A stretch of DNA of 64,000 nt from Eubacterium sp. AF16-48 (GTDB taxonomy: Bacteria > Bacillota > Clostridia > Lachnospirales > Lachnospiraceae), in assembly GCF_003479405.1 (NCBI RefSeq), contig NZ_QUHB01000007.1, positions 84,889 through 148,888 of the forward strand. Reading direction: 5' to 3'. The notes under the pieces were generated by a model. The model saw only the letters and a list, made by a program, of their open reading frames with translations. It was not told the DNA's origin and searched no databases. The position numbers were made by a program, and so were the translations under genes. How positions within the stretch are numbered: position 1 is the first letter of the stretch; each line of letters starts with the position of its first letter. This document shows, piece by piece, positions 42,640 to 51,519 of the stretch.

Positions 42640-43877
42640 GCTCTCTCCTCTTGAAATGTAATCGTCAACGCAAAGTACGGAAATGACTGTATTCGCATTT
42701 CTCCACCATAGTCAAATACATGTCGGGAAATATTATACAATCCGCCTTTTGGAACGATCTCTTTATCCGGCGCTGCTCCATTATTTGTGATGCAAATGCT
42801 GTATTGATGATTTTCATTTTGCATCTTGATGGAGAGCTCTGTCGCACCGGCATGGCAGACGCCATTTGTCAGGCACTCGCGCATTGCAAGGATGCAGATA
42901 CTAGCCAGTTCCTCTGACTCCGACAAATCTCCCACACACACCACTTCTACGCCAAGTGTCTTTGCATCCTGCAGAAATCTTTCAAAATCGCCTTCTTCCA
43001 GCGGATATTGGTTGTCGTTCCAGATTGCATTTACGGCGTGGCGAAATAAGCGCACCGCCTCTTTATCATCTGCATTCTCCTGTGTCAGACTCTGTCGGAT
43101 CGCAGTCAGTCCGGCTCCCATCTGATCGTGAAGCTTTGTCTTTGCCGCAAGTACTTCTCGTTCACGTGTCAAGATTAACACATTATCCGACAGATAGCGG
43201 AGTTCTTTTGCTATTTCTTTTAACTGTTCGGTCTGCTTTGTCAGATTTATTTTTTCTTCATATTTTTTTGTAATATCCAGGAAAATAGCTTCTGTATAAG
43301 CCTTTCCTTTCCGGTCTGTCACTTCATTTTCCCGATAGCTCCATGCCTTCCCGTCAGGAAAAAGGTAGATTTCTTTGTTGTTAATCCGGCTCACGCCATA
43401 ACGCTCACACAGGCACAGTGCCTCTTTTAATTCCTCTTGCTTTTGCAAATCTCTGTGAGCGATTGTTTGAAATAGGCGATACATCTGTTCATTGCAAAGT
43501 TTCACATATCCATCTTCTGTAAAATAACAGATTCCAATGGGCAATACATTCATCGCCTCTTTAATAGAATTCTGTCGGATTTTTTCTTTTCTTGTACGAT
43601 GCAGCCAAAATCCTTCCCAGATAAGCAATCCATCGATCACACCGACGATGCACCACCAAATCCACAGTGAGACATCCGGCATTTGAAAATAAGCTGGTTT
43701 TCCTCGCTCTGCCTCGTAAGAATAGGCCAATGCATTTACAAGAAGAAACAAAAATACGAAGATTGCGATATTCATATGCCACTTTCGATTGTCGATCTTC
43801 ATATCGTGGAAAACAAGAAGCAAGATCAAACTCGCCACGAGACTTAATAATATTGCCAGCATCAAAAATGTCTGCAT
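42636..43877 (-). CDS. Membrane histidine kinase (HisKA_3/DesK-like)
   Basis: 413 residues with about three N-terminal membrane segments (4-25, 35-52, 73-92). A PAS-like part follows (IGICYFTEDGYVKLCNEQMY), then a dimerisation helix with KLHDQMGAGLTAIRQSL (phospho-His in HDQ) and a compact ATPase domain (ILAMRECLTNGVCHAGATEL, then ITNNGAAPDKEIVPKGGLYN). It shares its start with the stop of the sensor gene upstream (ATG/TGA overlap). Signals through the regulator at 42001-42639. Confidence 0.85.
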   Translation of the reverse strand: MQTFLMLAILLSLVASLILLLVFHDMKIDNRKWHMNIAIFVFLFLLVNALAYSYEAERGKPAYFQMPDVSLWIWWCIVGVIDGLLIWEGFWLHRTRKEKIRQNSIKEAMNVLPIGICYFTEDGYVKLCNEQMYRLFQTIAHRDLQKQEELKEALCLCERYGVSRINNKEIYLFPDGKAWSYRENEVTDRKGKAYTEAIFLDITKKYEEKINLTKQTEQLKEIAKELRYLSDNVLILTREREVLAAKTKLHDQMGAGLTAIRQSLTQENADDKEAVRLFRHAVNAIWNDNQYPLEEGDFERFLQDAKTLGVEVVCVGDLSESEELASICILAMRECLTNGVCHAGATELSIKMQNENHQYSICITNNGAAPDKEIVPKGGLYNISRHVFDYGGEMRIQSFPYFALTITFQEERA

Positions 43878-45532
43878 TACGATTCACCTGCCTTTTCCAC
43901 TGTAAATACAAATCGCCATATGCCATCTTCGCATGTGCAGGACTGTGCCATTTCTGAAAAACAGGCAAGATCGGTCTCGCTTTCGATCTCCATACAGAAT
44001 AGAATATCTTCACTCTGACTGCGGAGCTTTATCCACACCGAAGCGCAGCTGTCTACACATTTTTCCACTACATTTTCAAAAAATTGATACATAACAACAG
44101 CATCTCTTACATAGATTTTCTCCCCTTCCGGGAATGAGCATGCGCAGTCAATATCTAACAATCGTAAACTGGAAAAGGATTCCTCTATACAGGCTTCCAG
44201 CTCGACGACGTCTGATACTTTTGATCTTTCTTCGATAAACTCTAGATTTCCGCGTCTTTTTATATATGTTCCAATGAGGCTGATTTTCACTAAAAGGATA
44301 CGGCTTTTCTCCAGCTCTTCTTCCTCTTCGTAACGATTGAGCAATTCATTTAAAAGATTGATCTGTTTGGCAGTCTGTGTCTGCAGTTTGTCGAATAAGC
44401 GGTTTTTCTCACGCAGCATATTGATGGCTGCCTTCGTCTGATAATTTTCCTGCTCGATACAGTTACTTTCTTCGATCGTCTTTCTATTTTCTTCCATTCT
44501 CTCAAGAAGCTTAATAATGTCTTCCATATCTTCCTGCCAGAGAACATGACCGCCACGAATTGTTCGATTCTGGATCCGCGTCTTTTTATCGATCACCACA
44601 TCCTTCTCCACCGCATCCTTCATCGTCTTTTTCGATAATGGCATTGCATTCGCAGACGCATAACAAACGTTGTAATTCTGATCCGTAATCTGAGCACCCA
44701 ATGTACAGACTTCAAACAGTTGATCGTACCCAGTATTTGTCTGGATCAATCCGCAGCGCACACAGCTTTCCAGTATTCCAACGAAAAACAGACATAAGAC
44801 AGCGGTAATGTCTCCGCCAATTTCCTGTACCCACGCCACACCGCTTATGAAGAGCACTGCATAGAGAACTGCAGCGCCGATCCCAAAAAGGGGAAGGTAT
44901 TTCTTTTTCTGTGAATGCCTGCACTTGTAAATCATCAGAACAAAAGCAGTTAGAGCGCAGACTACTTCCCAAACCAACACCACATAATAGCCCCATCCGT
45001 ATGTGTAATGACTATCTGACCACGCAGACCCTACCGGAAAAGAAAATACAAGCTGGTGCAAATCATTGGACAGCACAAGCAGAACTAAGACAGCTGTTGG
45101 AATATATACTCCTTTTAACCATTTAGGCAACCGATATTCTTCCGACTTTCCGAGAAAGAATGCTGCCTGCAATACTGCTACAGGAATGAACAACATCGGT
45201 ATGTAATAGCTGTACCACAAGTAACGCGCGATCTGGTTATCCATTGTGAAAAAATATTTTGTCGTGCGCACAACAAACCAGAATATGATCAATTCTGCTA
45301 TAAAAATCAATACATTCCGCACCGATTTCTGAATAACTCTTTTATAAATACTGATGCCCCATCCGATATATACTCCAACGTAGATCATTGTCCGCAGCAT
45401 ACCACATATAATGCGGAGCGAACTTATTTTTCCTAATCTGCGACAGAGCAATGCCGCGAGCATACATAGCAAAAAGAGCTGGATATTCAACTGTTCTCTG
45501 GATTCGTTTTTCTTTTTCATTAGCGTATTCAA
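43877..45532 (-). CDS. 7TM-type sensor protein, kinase-related with degenerate ATPase
   Basis: 551 residues. Eight or so N-terminal membrane segments resemble the histidine-kinase N-terminal 7TM sensor module. A PAS-like segment (FEVCTLGAQITDQNYNVCYA), a coiled coil (MEENRKTIEESNCIEQENYQ, LLNELLNRYEEEEELEKSRI) and a C-terminal region that resembles an ATPase fold without clear N and G boxes follow. It probably senses a signal and works with the complete kinase that overlaps it. Start is TTG behind AAAGGA. Whether it has kinase activity is doubtful. Confidence 0.7.
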   Translation of the reverse strand: MNTLMKKKNESREQLNIQLFLLCMLAALLCRRLGKISSLRIICGMLRTMIYVGVYIGWGISIYKRVIQKSVRNVLIFIAELIIFWFVVRTTKYFFTMDNQIARYLWYSYYIPMLFIPVAVLQAAFFLGKSEEYRLPKWLKGVYIPTAVLVLLVLSNDLHQLVFSFPVGSAWSDSHYTYGWGYYVVLVWEVVCALTAFVLMIYKCRHSQKKKYLPLFGIGAAVLYAVLFISGVAWVQEIGGDITAVLCLFFVGILESCVRCGLIQTNTGYDQLFEVCTLGAQITDQNYNVCYASANAMPLSKKTMKDAVEKDVVIDKKTRIQNRTIRGGHVLWQEDMEDIIKLLERMEENRKTIEESNCIEQENYQTKAAINMLREKNRLFDKLQTQTAKQINLLNELLNRYEEEEELEKSRILLVKISLIGTYIKRRGNLEFIEERSKVSDVVELEACIEESFSSLRLLDIDCACSFPEGEKIYVRDAVVMYQFFENVVEKCVDSCASVWIKLRSQSEDILFCMEIESETDLACFSEMAQSCTCEDGIWRFVFTVEKAGES

Positions 45533-45550
45533 ATGTATTCCTTTACTGTA

Positions 45551-45889
45551 TTATTCTATATTTTCTATCACTTCTATCTTACTATATTTGCACAGTTTCG
45601 ACCATATGATAACGCATTTTATACCATCGCCATAACTACTGTTGACACGCTTCGACTTGTAACCGTTTCGATAATCATCGGATTCTGAACGTTGTGATTT
45701 TGAATACCCCAAATGGTCATCCATTTCAGCTTCCATCATTTCCTTGATTGTACCTCCAAGAAGATCTTTTAATGCATCCTGGATGTCTTCAGCTGTCTGG
45801 ATGTCATATTCATCCAATAGCTGGTGGATGATGGCACGTTTGCCATCGGTCATTTGTACCTTGTGTACTTTTTTTCTTTCTCTTGCCAT
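45551..45889 (-). pseudogene. IS256-family transposase, N-terminal remnant
   Basis: The first 80 residues match Mutator-type transposases: LLDEYDIQTAEDIQDALKDL, LGGTIKEMMEAEMDDHLGYS, then DDYRNGYKSKRV. After NSSYGDG the frame enters unrelated sequence and stops, so the DDE catalytic part is lost. It lies at the border between the GC-richer block (39.8-45.5 kb) and the ordinary low-GC chromosome, and may mark how that block arrived or was trimmed. No complete terminal inverted repeats were identified. Confidence 0.82.
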
Positions 45890-46032
45890 AATTAAGGCAT
45901 CCTATAATAAATTTTATCATAGAAGGCCTATTAATTATATTTAAATATTAAATTTACAGAAAAACTTTCACAAAAAGCCCCTCTACTTTCTTGAGCAGAA
46001 ATGCGCTTTTTTGCTTTTTTCACTATTAACTT

Positions 46033-47019
46033 TTATTTAATTTTAACTTTATAAGCTTTAGACCAACTAGAATTTAAAACCTTTCCATTATATAACTGAG
46101 AATTCTGTACTCGCACATATAATTTTTTCTTTTTCTTCAACTTAGAGTTTGAAAGCGTGAAACTGCACTTCTTAACTTTCTTGTCCAGAATTTTCTTTTT
46201 GAAATTTTTAGTTGTTGAAACCTGAACTCTGTAACCATATGATGAAGCTACTTTTAAAATTTTAATCTTTACCTTTTTTGCTTTTTTCTTCTTGTTAGCT
46301 TTCAAAACCTTTGATGGCTGAACCTGTATCTTAGCAAAATGGATTGTGGCATTTTTAAGTTCCTTATTATTGTCACTTATTCTAATTTTTAGCCAGCCCT
46401 GCTTTGAGCCTCCATAATATATGTCCTTAAAATTTTTACAGCCTTTAAAAACTTCAAATGATATATTCTGAACATTCTCCGGTATGGTAATACTTTTTAG
46501 TTCTGAATTTGCAAATGCATCATAGTCAATTTCTTTTACTGATGTTGGCAATACTATGTTTTCTGCCGGCACATTGGCAAACATATATGAACCTATCAAG
46601 GTTACTTTTGAACCTATGTTAATTGTCTTTAAGTTCTTACATCCTGCAAAAACCGGGCTCACCGTTCCTTCGCAGTTTACGGCATTAAAATTAACTGTAC
46701 TTAATGACTCGCAGTTTTTAAACGCTTCAAAACTTATACGTGTTATCCCTTCCGGTATTGTAACTTTGCTAATTTTCGAGTTCAAAAAAGCATCATAATC
46801 TATCCCTTTTACTTCATAACCATCTAATGTTGACGGTATTATAACATCTGTTGCGCTGCCTAAGTATTTTTCAATAGTTGCATCTCCACTACTTAAAGAA
46901 TACTCATACTCCCCACTTCTAATATTTTCCGCTTTCACTGTTCCTGAAATCATTCCCACTAACATCAATGTTACTATGAATGTAAGCACAATCCCTACAT
47001 ATTCTTTTGATTTTTTCAT
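46033..47019 (-). CDS. BspA-like leucine-rich-repeat surface protein
   Basis: 328 residues with a signal peptide (KKSKEYVGIVLTFIVTLMLV, cleavage after VKA). LRR_5 repeats span 65-220 (YDAFLNSKISKVTIPEGITR, FEAFKNCESLSTVNFNA, YDAFANSELKSITIPENVQN). A Lys-rich FN3-like domain ends the protein (SYGYRVQVSTTKNFKKKILD). BspA-type proteins are surface adhesins or secreted ligands. ATG at 47019 has AAGGAG six bases upstream; the longer frame to 47103 is not supported. The same terminal domain is seen at 55344-56330. Confidence 0.83.
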   Translation of the reverse strand: MKKSKEYVGIVLTFIVTLMLVGMISGTVKAENIRSGEYEYSLSSGDATIEKYLGSATDVIIPSTLDGYEVKGIDYDAFLNSKISKVTIPEGITRISFEAFKNCESLSTVNFNAVNCEGTVSPVFAGCKNLKTINIGSKVTLIGSYMFANVPAENIVLPTSVKEIDYDAFANSELKSITIPENVQNISFEVFKGCKNFKDIYYGGSKQGWLKIRISDNNKELKNATIHFAKIQVQPSKVLKANKKKKAKKVKIKILKVASSYGYRVQVSTTKNFKKKILDKKVKKCSFTLSNSKLKKKKKLYVRVQNSQLYNGKVLNSSWSKAYKVKIK

Positions 47020-47092
47020 AAAAAACTCCTTTATACCTTCCTTTGATAATATAATTCTGCTATGTCTCTTAATGGCTATAACATTTTTTTGC

Positions 47093-47968
47093 TTATAACT
47101 CAATATTTTTAAGTCTAATTAAATAAGGTATTATATGTGTTGGTTTTATAGGAGTTTCCTGCTCTGACAACACTGTTGTTCCACCAAAGTCTGCTCCACC
47201 ACCTAAAATTGTTGTTTCTCCAAAATCGGCTGCTACATCTGCATATGATTTTCTCGGTTGCATAATCACATTCTGCTGTGCATTTTGTACCGATTGTACA
47301 TACGAATTTTTATTTTATACAGGTGATTGTGGTGCAACACTGTCTTACATCTTAGGTGTTTCCAATCCCGGCACTGAGAAATTAGCTCCAGGAACTGAAA
47401 ATGGTGCCTGAGTATTGTTCTTGCTCTTTTTATTTACATTGTTACTTTTTTTAGCTCCACTGTTTTTTTCTTGTTTTTGCTGTCTATATTTCTCCTTGTT
47501 TTCCTTGCTATAGTGCATCAGTAAATGAAACATAGATATCTCTTTTTCATCTTTTCCCTTTTTTCCGACATTAGTTGCGCCTTGCGGTACATTCATTGCT
47601 GACACCGGAGGTTGTACTGGTGGTACAGATATTCTGTTATCGGGTATGTTCTGTCTTACAACAGGTTCTTTTTGTATCGAATTTACCTTCGGCTGTTGTA
47701 CACTATTCGCATCAGTTCTATTAACTATCGGCTCAGCTTTTTGTGTCTGAGAAGAAATATTAGAATTTTGCTTTTGTACATTTATGTTTTGTTTTTTACT
47801 TGATTGTGTACTGACTGATTCTAACTGTATATCTGACAATAACTGTTTAAAATTATATACATTAAAAGATGAAGAACTGTTTAAAAAGTTCATCAGTTTA
47901 GCAACATAATCACAGTTTTCAGTCTGATCAAATTGATTTGAATATTGGGCGATACCTCTTTTTCTTTT
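47093..47968 (-). pseudogene. FHA-domain protein (DUF6382 type), decayed copy
   Basis: One frame, interrupted by two stop codons (at 47345 and about 47315), encodes NCDYVAKLMNFLNSSSSFNV, then YNFKQLLSDIQL, a long Gln/Asn linker, FHLLMHYSKENKEKYRQQKQ, and SYADVAADFGETTILGG. It ends at PTHIIPYLIRLKNIEL, exactly where the FHA domain should begin. The N-terminal domain is truncated at the direct repeats at 47972-47991. The intact relative in this window is at 61029-62120. Clear pseudogene. Confidence 0.75.
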
Positions 47969-47971
47969 TCA

Positions 47972-47991
47972 ATTGGTGTAAAATTGGTGTA
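47972..47991. repeat. Direct repeats ATTGGTGTA (copy 2)
   Basis: Two copies of ATTGGTGTA, 11 bp apart, between the FHA pseudogene and the rpsR terminator, like those beside the integrase at 36591-36612. They probably mark the edge of a lost integrative element at the rpsR end. Confidence 0.5.
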
Positions 47992-48002
47992 CTAGGGTAA
48001 AA

Positions 48003-48033
48003 ATAAGGCTCTCCCACTACTGGGAAAGCCTTT
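48003..48033 (-). terminator. Terminator of the rpsF-ssb-rpsR operon
   Basis: AAGGCTTTCCCA and TGGGAGAGCCTT pair around GTAG, followed by ATTTTT on the minus strand. Confidence 0.88.
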
Positions 48034-48046
48034 AAAAATCATTGTT

Positions 48047-48310
48047 TTACTCTACTGTGTATGGCATTAATGCGATATTTCTTGCTCTCTTAACAGCTGT
48101 TGTAAGAGCTCTCTGGTGTCTTGCACAGTTTCCTGTCATTCTTCTAGGAAGAATTTTACCTCTTTCAGACACGTATCTCTTTAATGTTGCTACATCTTTA
48201 TAATCAATTGCTTTATTTTCATTTGCACAGAATGCACAAACTTTTTTTCTTCTACGACCGCCTCTTCTTCTCATTGGAGAATCTGGTCTCTCGCTCTTAT
48301 TGTATGGCAT
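48047..48310 (-). CDS. rpsR: 30S ribosomal protein S18
   Basis: 87 residues. The core [60 protein letters not shown] is typical. It keeps CxxC and the further Cys, so it is the zinc-binding form. Last gene of rpsF-ssb-rpsR with a good terminator behind it. Confidence 0.97.
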   Translation of the reverse strand: MPYNKSERPDSPMRRRGGRRRKKVCAFCANENKAIDYKDVATLKRYVSERGKILPRRMTGNCARHQRALTTAVKRARNIALMPYTVE

Positions 48311-48354
48311 TTTTTACCTCCTTAAATATTCTCTCTACTATATACTAGAGACTA

Positions 48355-48807
48355 CTAAAAATTGAATGGTAAACCTGAATCATCCACATTATCAGGGATG
48401 TTCATAAATCCATCACCTGCAGGAGCTGTCGGTGCTGATGCTGCAGCAGGCTGCTGTGCCTGGAATCCTGCATTATCAGATGCTGCCTTACTCTCAGCAA
48501 ATTCCTGATTTTCTACAACTACTTCTGTAGTGTATACTGTCTTACCATCCTTATCCTGATAGCTTCCTGTCTGAATACGACCCTCAGCTACTATTTTTGT
48601 TCCCTGATGGAAATACTTTTCTGCAAATTCACCACTTCTTCCAAATGCTACGCATCTGATAAAGTCTGCTGACTGCTCTCCATCTCTTTTAAATCTTCTG
48701 TCTACTGCTAATGTATATCTTGCAATAGCCAACTGTCCGTCACCAGATGTAGAATATCTGACTTCCGGATCACGGGTCAAACGACCCATTAATATAACCT
48801 TGTTCAT
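48355..48807 (-). CDS. ssb: Single-stranded DNA-binding protein
   Basis: 150 residues. OB-fold start MNKVILMGRLTRDPEVRYST, with FIRCVAFGRSGEFAEKYFHQ and GTKIVAEGRIQTGSYQDKDG. The C-terminal linker (AQQPAAASAPTAP) leads to an acidic tip, DDSGLPFNF, a variant of the usual DDDLPF protein-interaction tail with two residues added after PF. It lies between rpsF and rpsR as usual in Firmicutes. Confidence 0.96.
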   Translation of the reverse strand: MNKVILMGRLTRDPEVRYSTSGDGQLAIARYTLAVDRRFKRDGEQSADFIRCVAFGRSGEFAEKYFHQGTKIVAEGRIQTGSYQDKDGKTVYTTEVVVENQEFAESKAASDNAGFQAQQPAAASAPTAPAGDGFMNIPDNVDDSGLPFNF

Positions 48808-48831
48808 ATTATACCTCTCTTATGTCTCAAA

Positions 48832-49122
48832 TTATGCTTCTACAGCGACACACATAAATCTGATAACATTTTCCATAATACGAAGCTGGCTTTCTATTCC
48901 GCTTGGAGCGTCTGTGTTATCAGTATCAAAAGTAATGAAGTAGTAATATGCTTCTGACATCTTCTGGATTTCGTAAGCTAATTTTTTCTTTCCAGCATCG
49001 TCAATGTTAGCAATAGTACCGCCGAATTTTTCAACAAGAGCTTTTACCTTCTCTAATTCAGCTGCTCTTCCTTCATCATCAAGTTTCGCACTAACAACAA
49101 CTGTTAATTCATATTTGTTCAT
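48832..49122 (-). CDS. rpsF: 30S ribosomal protein S6
   Basis: 96 residues: MNKYELTVVVSAKLDDEGRA, then FGGTIANIDDAGKKKLAYEI and AYYYFITFDTD, the S6 ferredoxin-like fold. First gene of the operon, preceded by GGAGG. The S6:S18 dimer binds 16S rRNA and in many bacteria also the operon leader. Confidence 0.97.
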   Translation of the reverse strand: MNKYELTVVVSAKLDDEGRAAELEKVKALVEKFGGTIANIDDAGKKKLAYEIQKMSEAYYYFITFDTDNTDAPSGIESQLRIMENVIRFMCVAVEA

Positions 49123-49206
49123 GCTTTTACCTCCTTCTGGTCTCTGGCTTTTTCCTTATGAAAAAGCAAGGATTATTAATATTTCACAAGTAGACATCAT
49201 AACATA

Positions 49207-49233
49207 AAAAAGCCCTTATAGCAAGGGCTTTTT
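49207..49233. terminator. Bidirectional terminator
   Basis: AAAAAGCCCTT and AAGGGCTTTTT pair perfectly. It separates the ABC operon (ending at 49273) from rpsF. Confidence 0.88.
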
Positions 49234-49272
49234 CCGGTTTATTTATTAAATTATTTATTAAATTTCCATTAT

Positions 49273-50073
49273 TTACTGTAAATTTAACTTTCTTTTAAGC
49301 ATAAAGTTTGTAATTGCAATATATACAGCAATCTGTATTATGGATAGCACTAAGGAAAATGTCATTAACGGTTGGAAAAACGCATCTCCCATATCGGCAT
49401 TATTAAGTGCATCAAGATTGCTTCCAAAAATTGCCACCATGGCTACTGATGAAATTATCTGCATTATAAAGTAAATTATAAGGTAAGCCACAAAAGCTCC
49501 CAATACCTTATTTTTACCTAATGTCTGACCTATGCTAAAGCACGCATATCCCATAACAATAGCACTGTAACAGCCTAACAAAAGTACAAATATAAGCTCG
49601 ACCACATATCCCGTATATCCAAATTCCTGCATTTCCTTAATACCAAGCTCAATGCCCTCTTTAACACTGTTTAAAATTTCATTGTGACCTAATCCTAAAA
49701 TTGTAACCAGCAAAACAGCTACCACTGCACTAATAACCATCCATGCAAAACCTACTATGGATTTTCCGGCAATGTGCTCACCCATTCTTACCGGAAGAGT
49801 AAACGACAAATATCCTTCATCTTTAAGCATATTGTCATAAAATCTTTTTATTACCAGCACAAAGGAACCTAAGAATATAGCTATAATTCCCAACACAAAG
49901 GCGATAATAGTTACCATGGTAATCATATTTAAAACGGTATTATCCACTTTAAACACCGTCTGAACTTCTACTATACCTTTTAATATTAAAGTTATTACCA
50001 ATACAACGCCATATAATGCAGCAAACATTCTGGCAGTTGACTTGAATTCATGTTTTATCAATTTTCCTAACAT
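49273..50073 (-). CDS. ABC-2 type permease (YtrC/D-like)
   Basis: 266 residues with six predicted membrane segments, beginning MLGKLIKHEFKSTARMFAAL, with a cytoplasmic loop FYDNMLKDEGYLSFTLPVRM, typical of ABC-2 permeases in GntR-ABC operons. It overlaps the ATPase gene by 7 nt. With 50067 and 50762 it forms a three-gene transporter unit. Confidence 0.85.
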   Translation of the reverse strand: MLGKLIKHEFKSTARMFAALYGVVLVITLILKGIVEVQTVFKVDNTVLNMITMVTIIAFVLGIIAIFLGSFVLVIKRFYDNMLKDEGYLSFTLPVRMGEHIAGKSIVGFAWMVISAVVAVLLVTILGLGHNEILNSVKEGIELGIKEMQEFGYTGYVVELIFVLLLGCYSAIVMGYACFSIGQTLGKNKVLGAFVAYLIIYFIMQIISSVAMVAIFGSNLDALNNADMGDAFFQPLMTFSLVLSIIQIAVYIAITNFMLKRKLNLQ

Positions 50074-50765
50074 CTGAATACCTCCCTAAATACTTCATCC
50101 ACTGATTTTCCGTATTCTTCTCTTATTTCATCTACTTTTTTGTGCATAACCAGTTCGCCGTTTTTTATCATTACCACATCATCTAAAACCTTTTCTATAT
50201 CAGAAATTAAATGTGTTGAAATTATAACTGCCGCTTCCGGATTATAATTTGAAATAATAGTGTTTAATATGTAATCTCTGGCTGCCGGATCCACCCCACC
50301 AATTGGTTCATCTAAAAAGTATAATTTTGCCTGTCTGCTCATTACCAGAATAAGCTGTACCTTTTCCCTGGTTCCCTTAGACATGGTCTTTAATTTGTCA
50401 TTAGGATTAATGTTAAGTTTTGAAAGCATATCATAGGCTCTGTTTTCCTCAAAGTCACTGTAGAAATCCTTGAAAAATTCAATAACATCTTTTACCTTGG
50501 AATGAACATCTAAGTAAGTTCTTTCCGGAAGGTAAGAAACTACCTTCTTTGTTTCAACTCCCACTTCCTTGCCATCAATATAAAGCTCACCGCCATTTTT
50601 AGTAAGTAGTCCGTTTGCCAGCTTTATAAGTGTAGTTTTCCCACTTCCGTTTGGTCCAAGAAGCCCTACAATCTGTCCACTCTCAATTTGTAAATTGAGT
50701 CCTTTTAATGCCTGATTTTTTCCATAATTTTTTCTCAAATCCTTACATTCAAATAAAATGCTCAT
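50067..50765 (-). CDS. ABC transporter ATP-binding protein
   Basis: 232 residues: Walker A GLLGPNGSGKTTLIKLANGL, an LPERTY segment at the Q-loop position, signature MSKGTREKVQLILVMSRQAK, Walker B LYFLDEPIGGVDPAARDYIL, H-loop ISTHLI. Partner of the ABC-2 permease that follows. Overlaps the GntR gene by 4 nt. The signature has SKG where SGG is usual, as in other YtrB-type ATPases. Confidence 0.9.
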   Translation of the reverse strand: MSILFECKDLRKNYGKNQALKGLNLQIESGQIVGLLGPNGSGKTTLIKLANGLLTKNGGELYIDGKEVGVETKKVVSYLPERTYLDVHSKVKDVIEFFKDFYSDFEENRAYDMLSKLNINPNDKLKTMSKGTREKVQLILVMSRQAKLYFLDEPIGGVDPAARDYILNTIISNYNPEAAVIISTHLISDIEKVLDDVVMIKNGELVMHKKVDEIREEYGKSVDEVFREVFRC

Positions 50766-51124
50766 TTGCTGTCTCCCTCCTTAATTATATCTATTATCTC
50801 CTCTTTTTTATATTTAAGTTCTGTCATTTTTTCCAGATATTCCGTGGTATATTCTTTTGCTCTGCTCTTTCTTATCTGGTTTAATATTTCCACATTATCT
50901 GTAACACATCTGCCTGATGTGCGATTGGTAATAATAAGACCTCTGCTTTCTAACTCAGTCATGGCTCTCTGCATGGTATTAGGATTCACCGATGCCTCTG
51001 CTGCCAGTTCCCTTACAGACGGTATCCTACTACCTGTTTCATATTCGCCTGTGACAATCTTCTGCTCAATCTGCTCTAAAATCTGTGCATATATGGGTCT
51101 GTCATTTCTAAATTCCCATGCCAT
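50762..51124 (-). CDS. GntR-family regulator, YtrA subfamily
   Basis: 120 residues. Winged helix RPIYAQILEQIEQKIVTGEY, ETGSRIPSVRELAAEASVNP, NTMQRAMTELESRGLIITNR, followed by a short helical dimerisation tail as in YtrA. Family members repress their own ABC operon and respond to cell-wall antibiotics in Bacillus. The perfect palindrome at 51140-51175 directly upstream is the expected operator. First gene of the ABC operon. Confidence 0.92.
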   Translation of the reverse strand: MAWEFRNDRPIYAQILEQIEQKIVTGEYETGSRIPSVRELAAEASVNPNTMQRAMTELESRGLIITNRTSGRCVTDNVEILNQIRKSRAKEYTTEYLEKMTELKYKKEEIIDIIKEGDSK

Positions 51125-51139
51125 TATTCTTCTCCTTTC

Positions 51140-51175
51140 TGTATTATTGTATTAAGTGCTTAATACAATAATACA
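51140..51175. promoter_or_regulatory. Perfect 36-bp palindrome, probable GntR operator
   Basis: TGTATTATTGTATTAAG and its exact complement flank a TG centre, 16 bp upstream of the GntR-gene start codon. The arms are 17 bp with no mismatch. YtrA-type repressors bind such long palindromes over their own promoter. Confidence 0.82.
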
Positions 51176-51250
51176 TCTTAATTAGAATTTGTCAATAGTT
51201 TTAGCAAAATTAACTTTTTAACACTCATATCATGTTATTGTTTCCCAAAA

Positions 51251-51302
51251 AAAACGTAGAAGAAATTTAGATTCATGTCCTAAATATTTCCTCTACGTTT
51301 TT
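51251..51302. terminator. Long hairpin with T-rich end
   Basis: AACGTAGAAGAAATTTAG pairs with CTAAATATTTCCTCTACGTT with one bulge; T- and A-runs lie on both sides. A bidirectional terminator or remnant inverted repeat. Confidence 0.5.
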
Positions 51303-51322
51303 AAGTGTTTTTAAGCAGTCTT

Positions 51323-51400
51323 CTAAGCCGGTTGTCTCTCGGCAAGCTGCTTCTTTAATTCCTCTATTTCTTTTTCATATTTGTCTAATCGGTTCTGCTT
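51323..51400 (-). pseudogene. Short coiled-coil coding remnant
   Basis: Between two in-frame stops the minus strand encodes KQNRLDKYEKEIEELKKQLA, then ERQPA. This is the C-terminal coiled coil of some protein without a start codon or ribosome binding site. Identity unknown. Confidence 0.3.
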
Positions 51401-51519
51401 TTAATCCTCACATCACAGTATCTTTATTACATCTTATATTGATTATAATACATATGTTTTGTTATGTTGTCAACCTATTTTTATTTCATTTATATATTTT
51501 TTGTGTATTTGCATATTAT

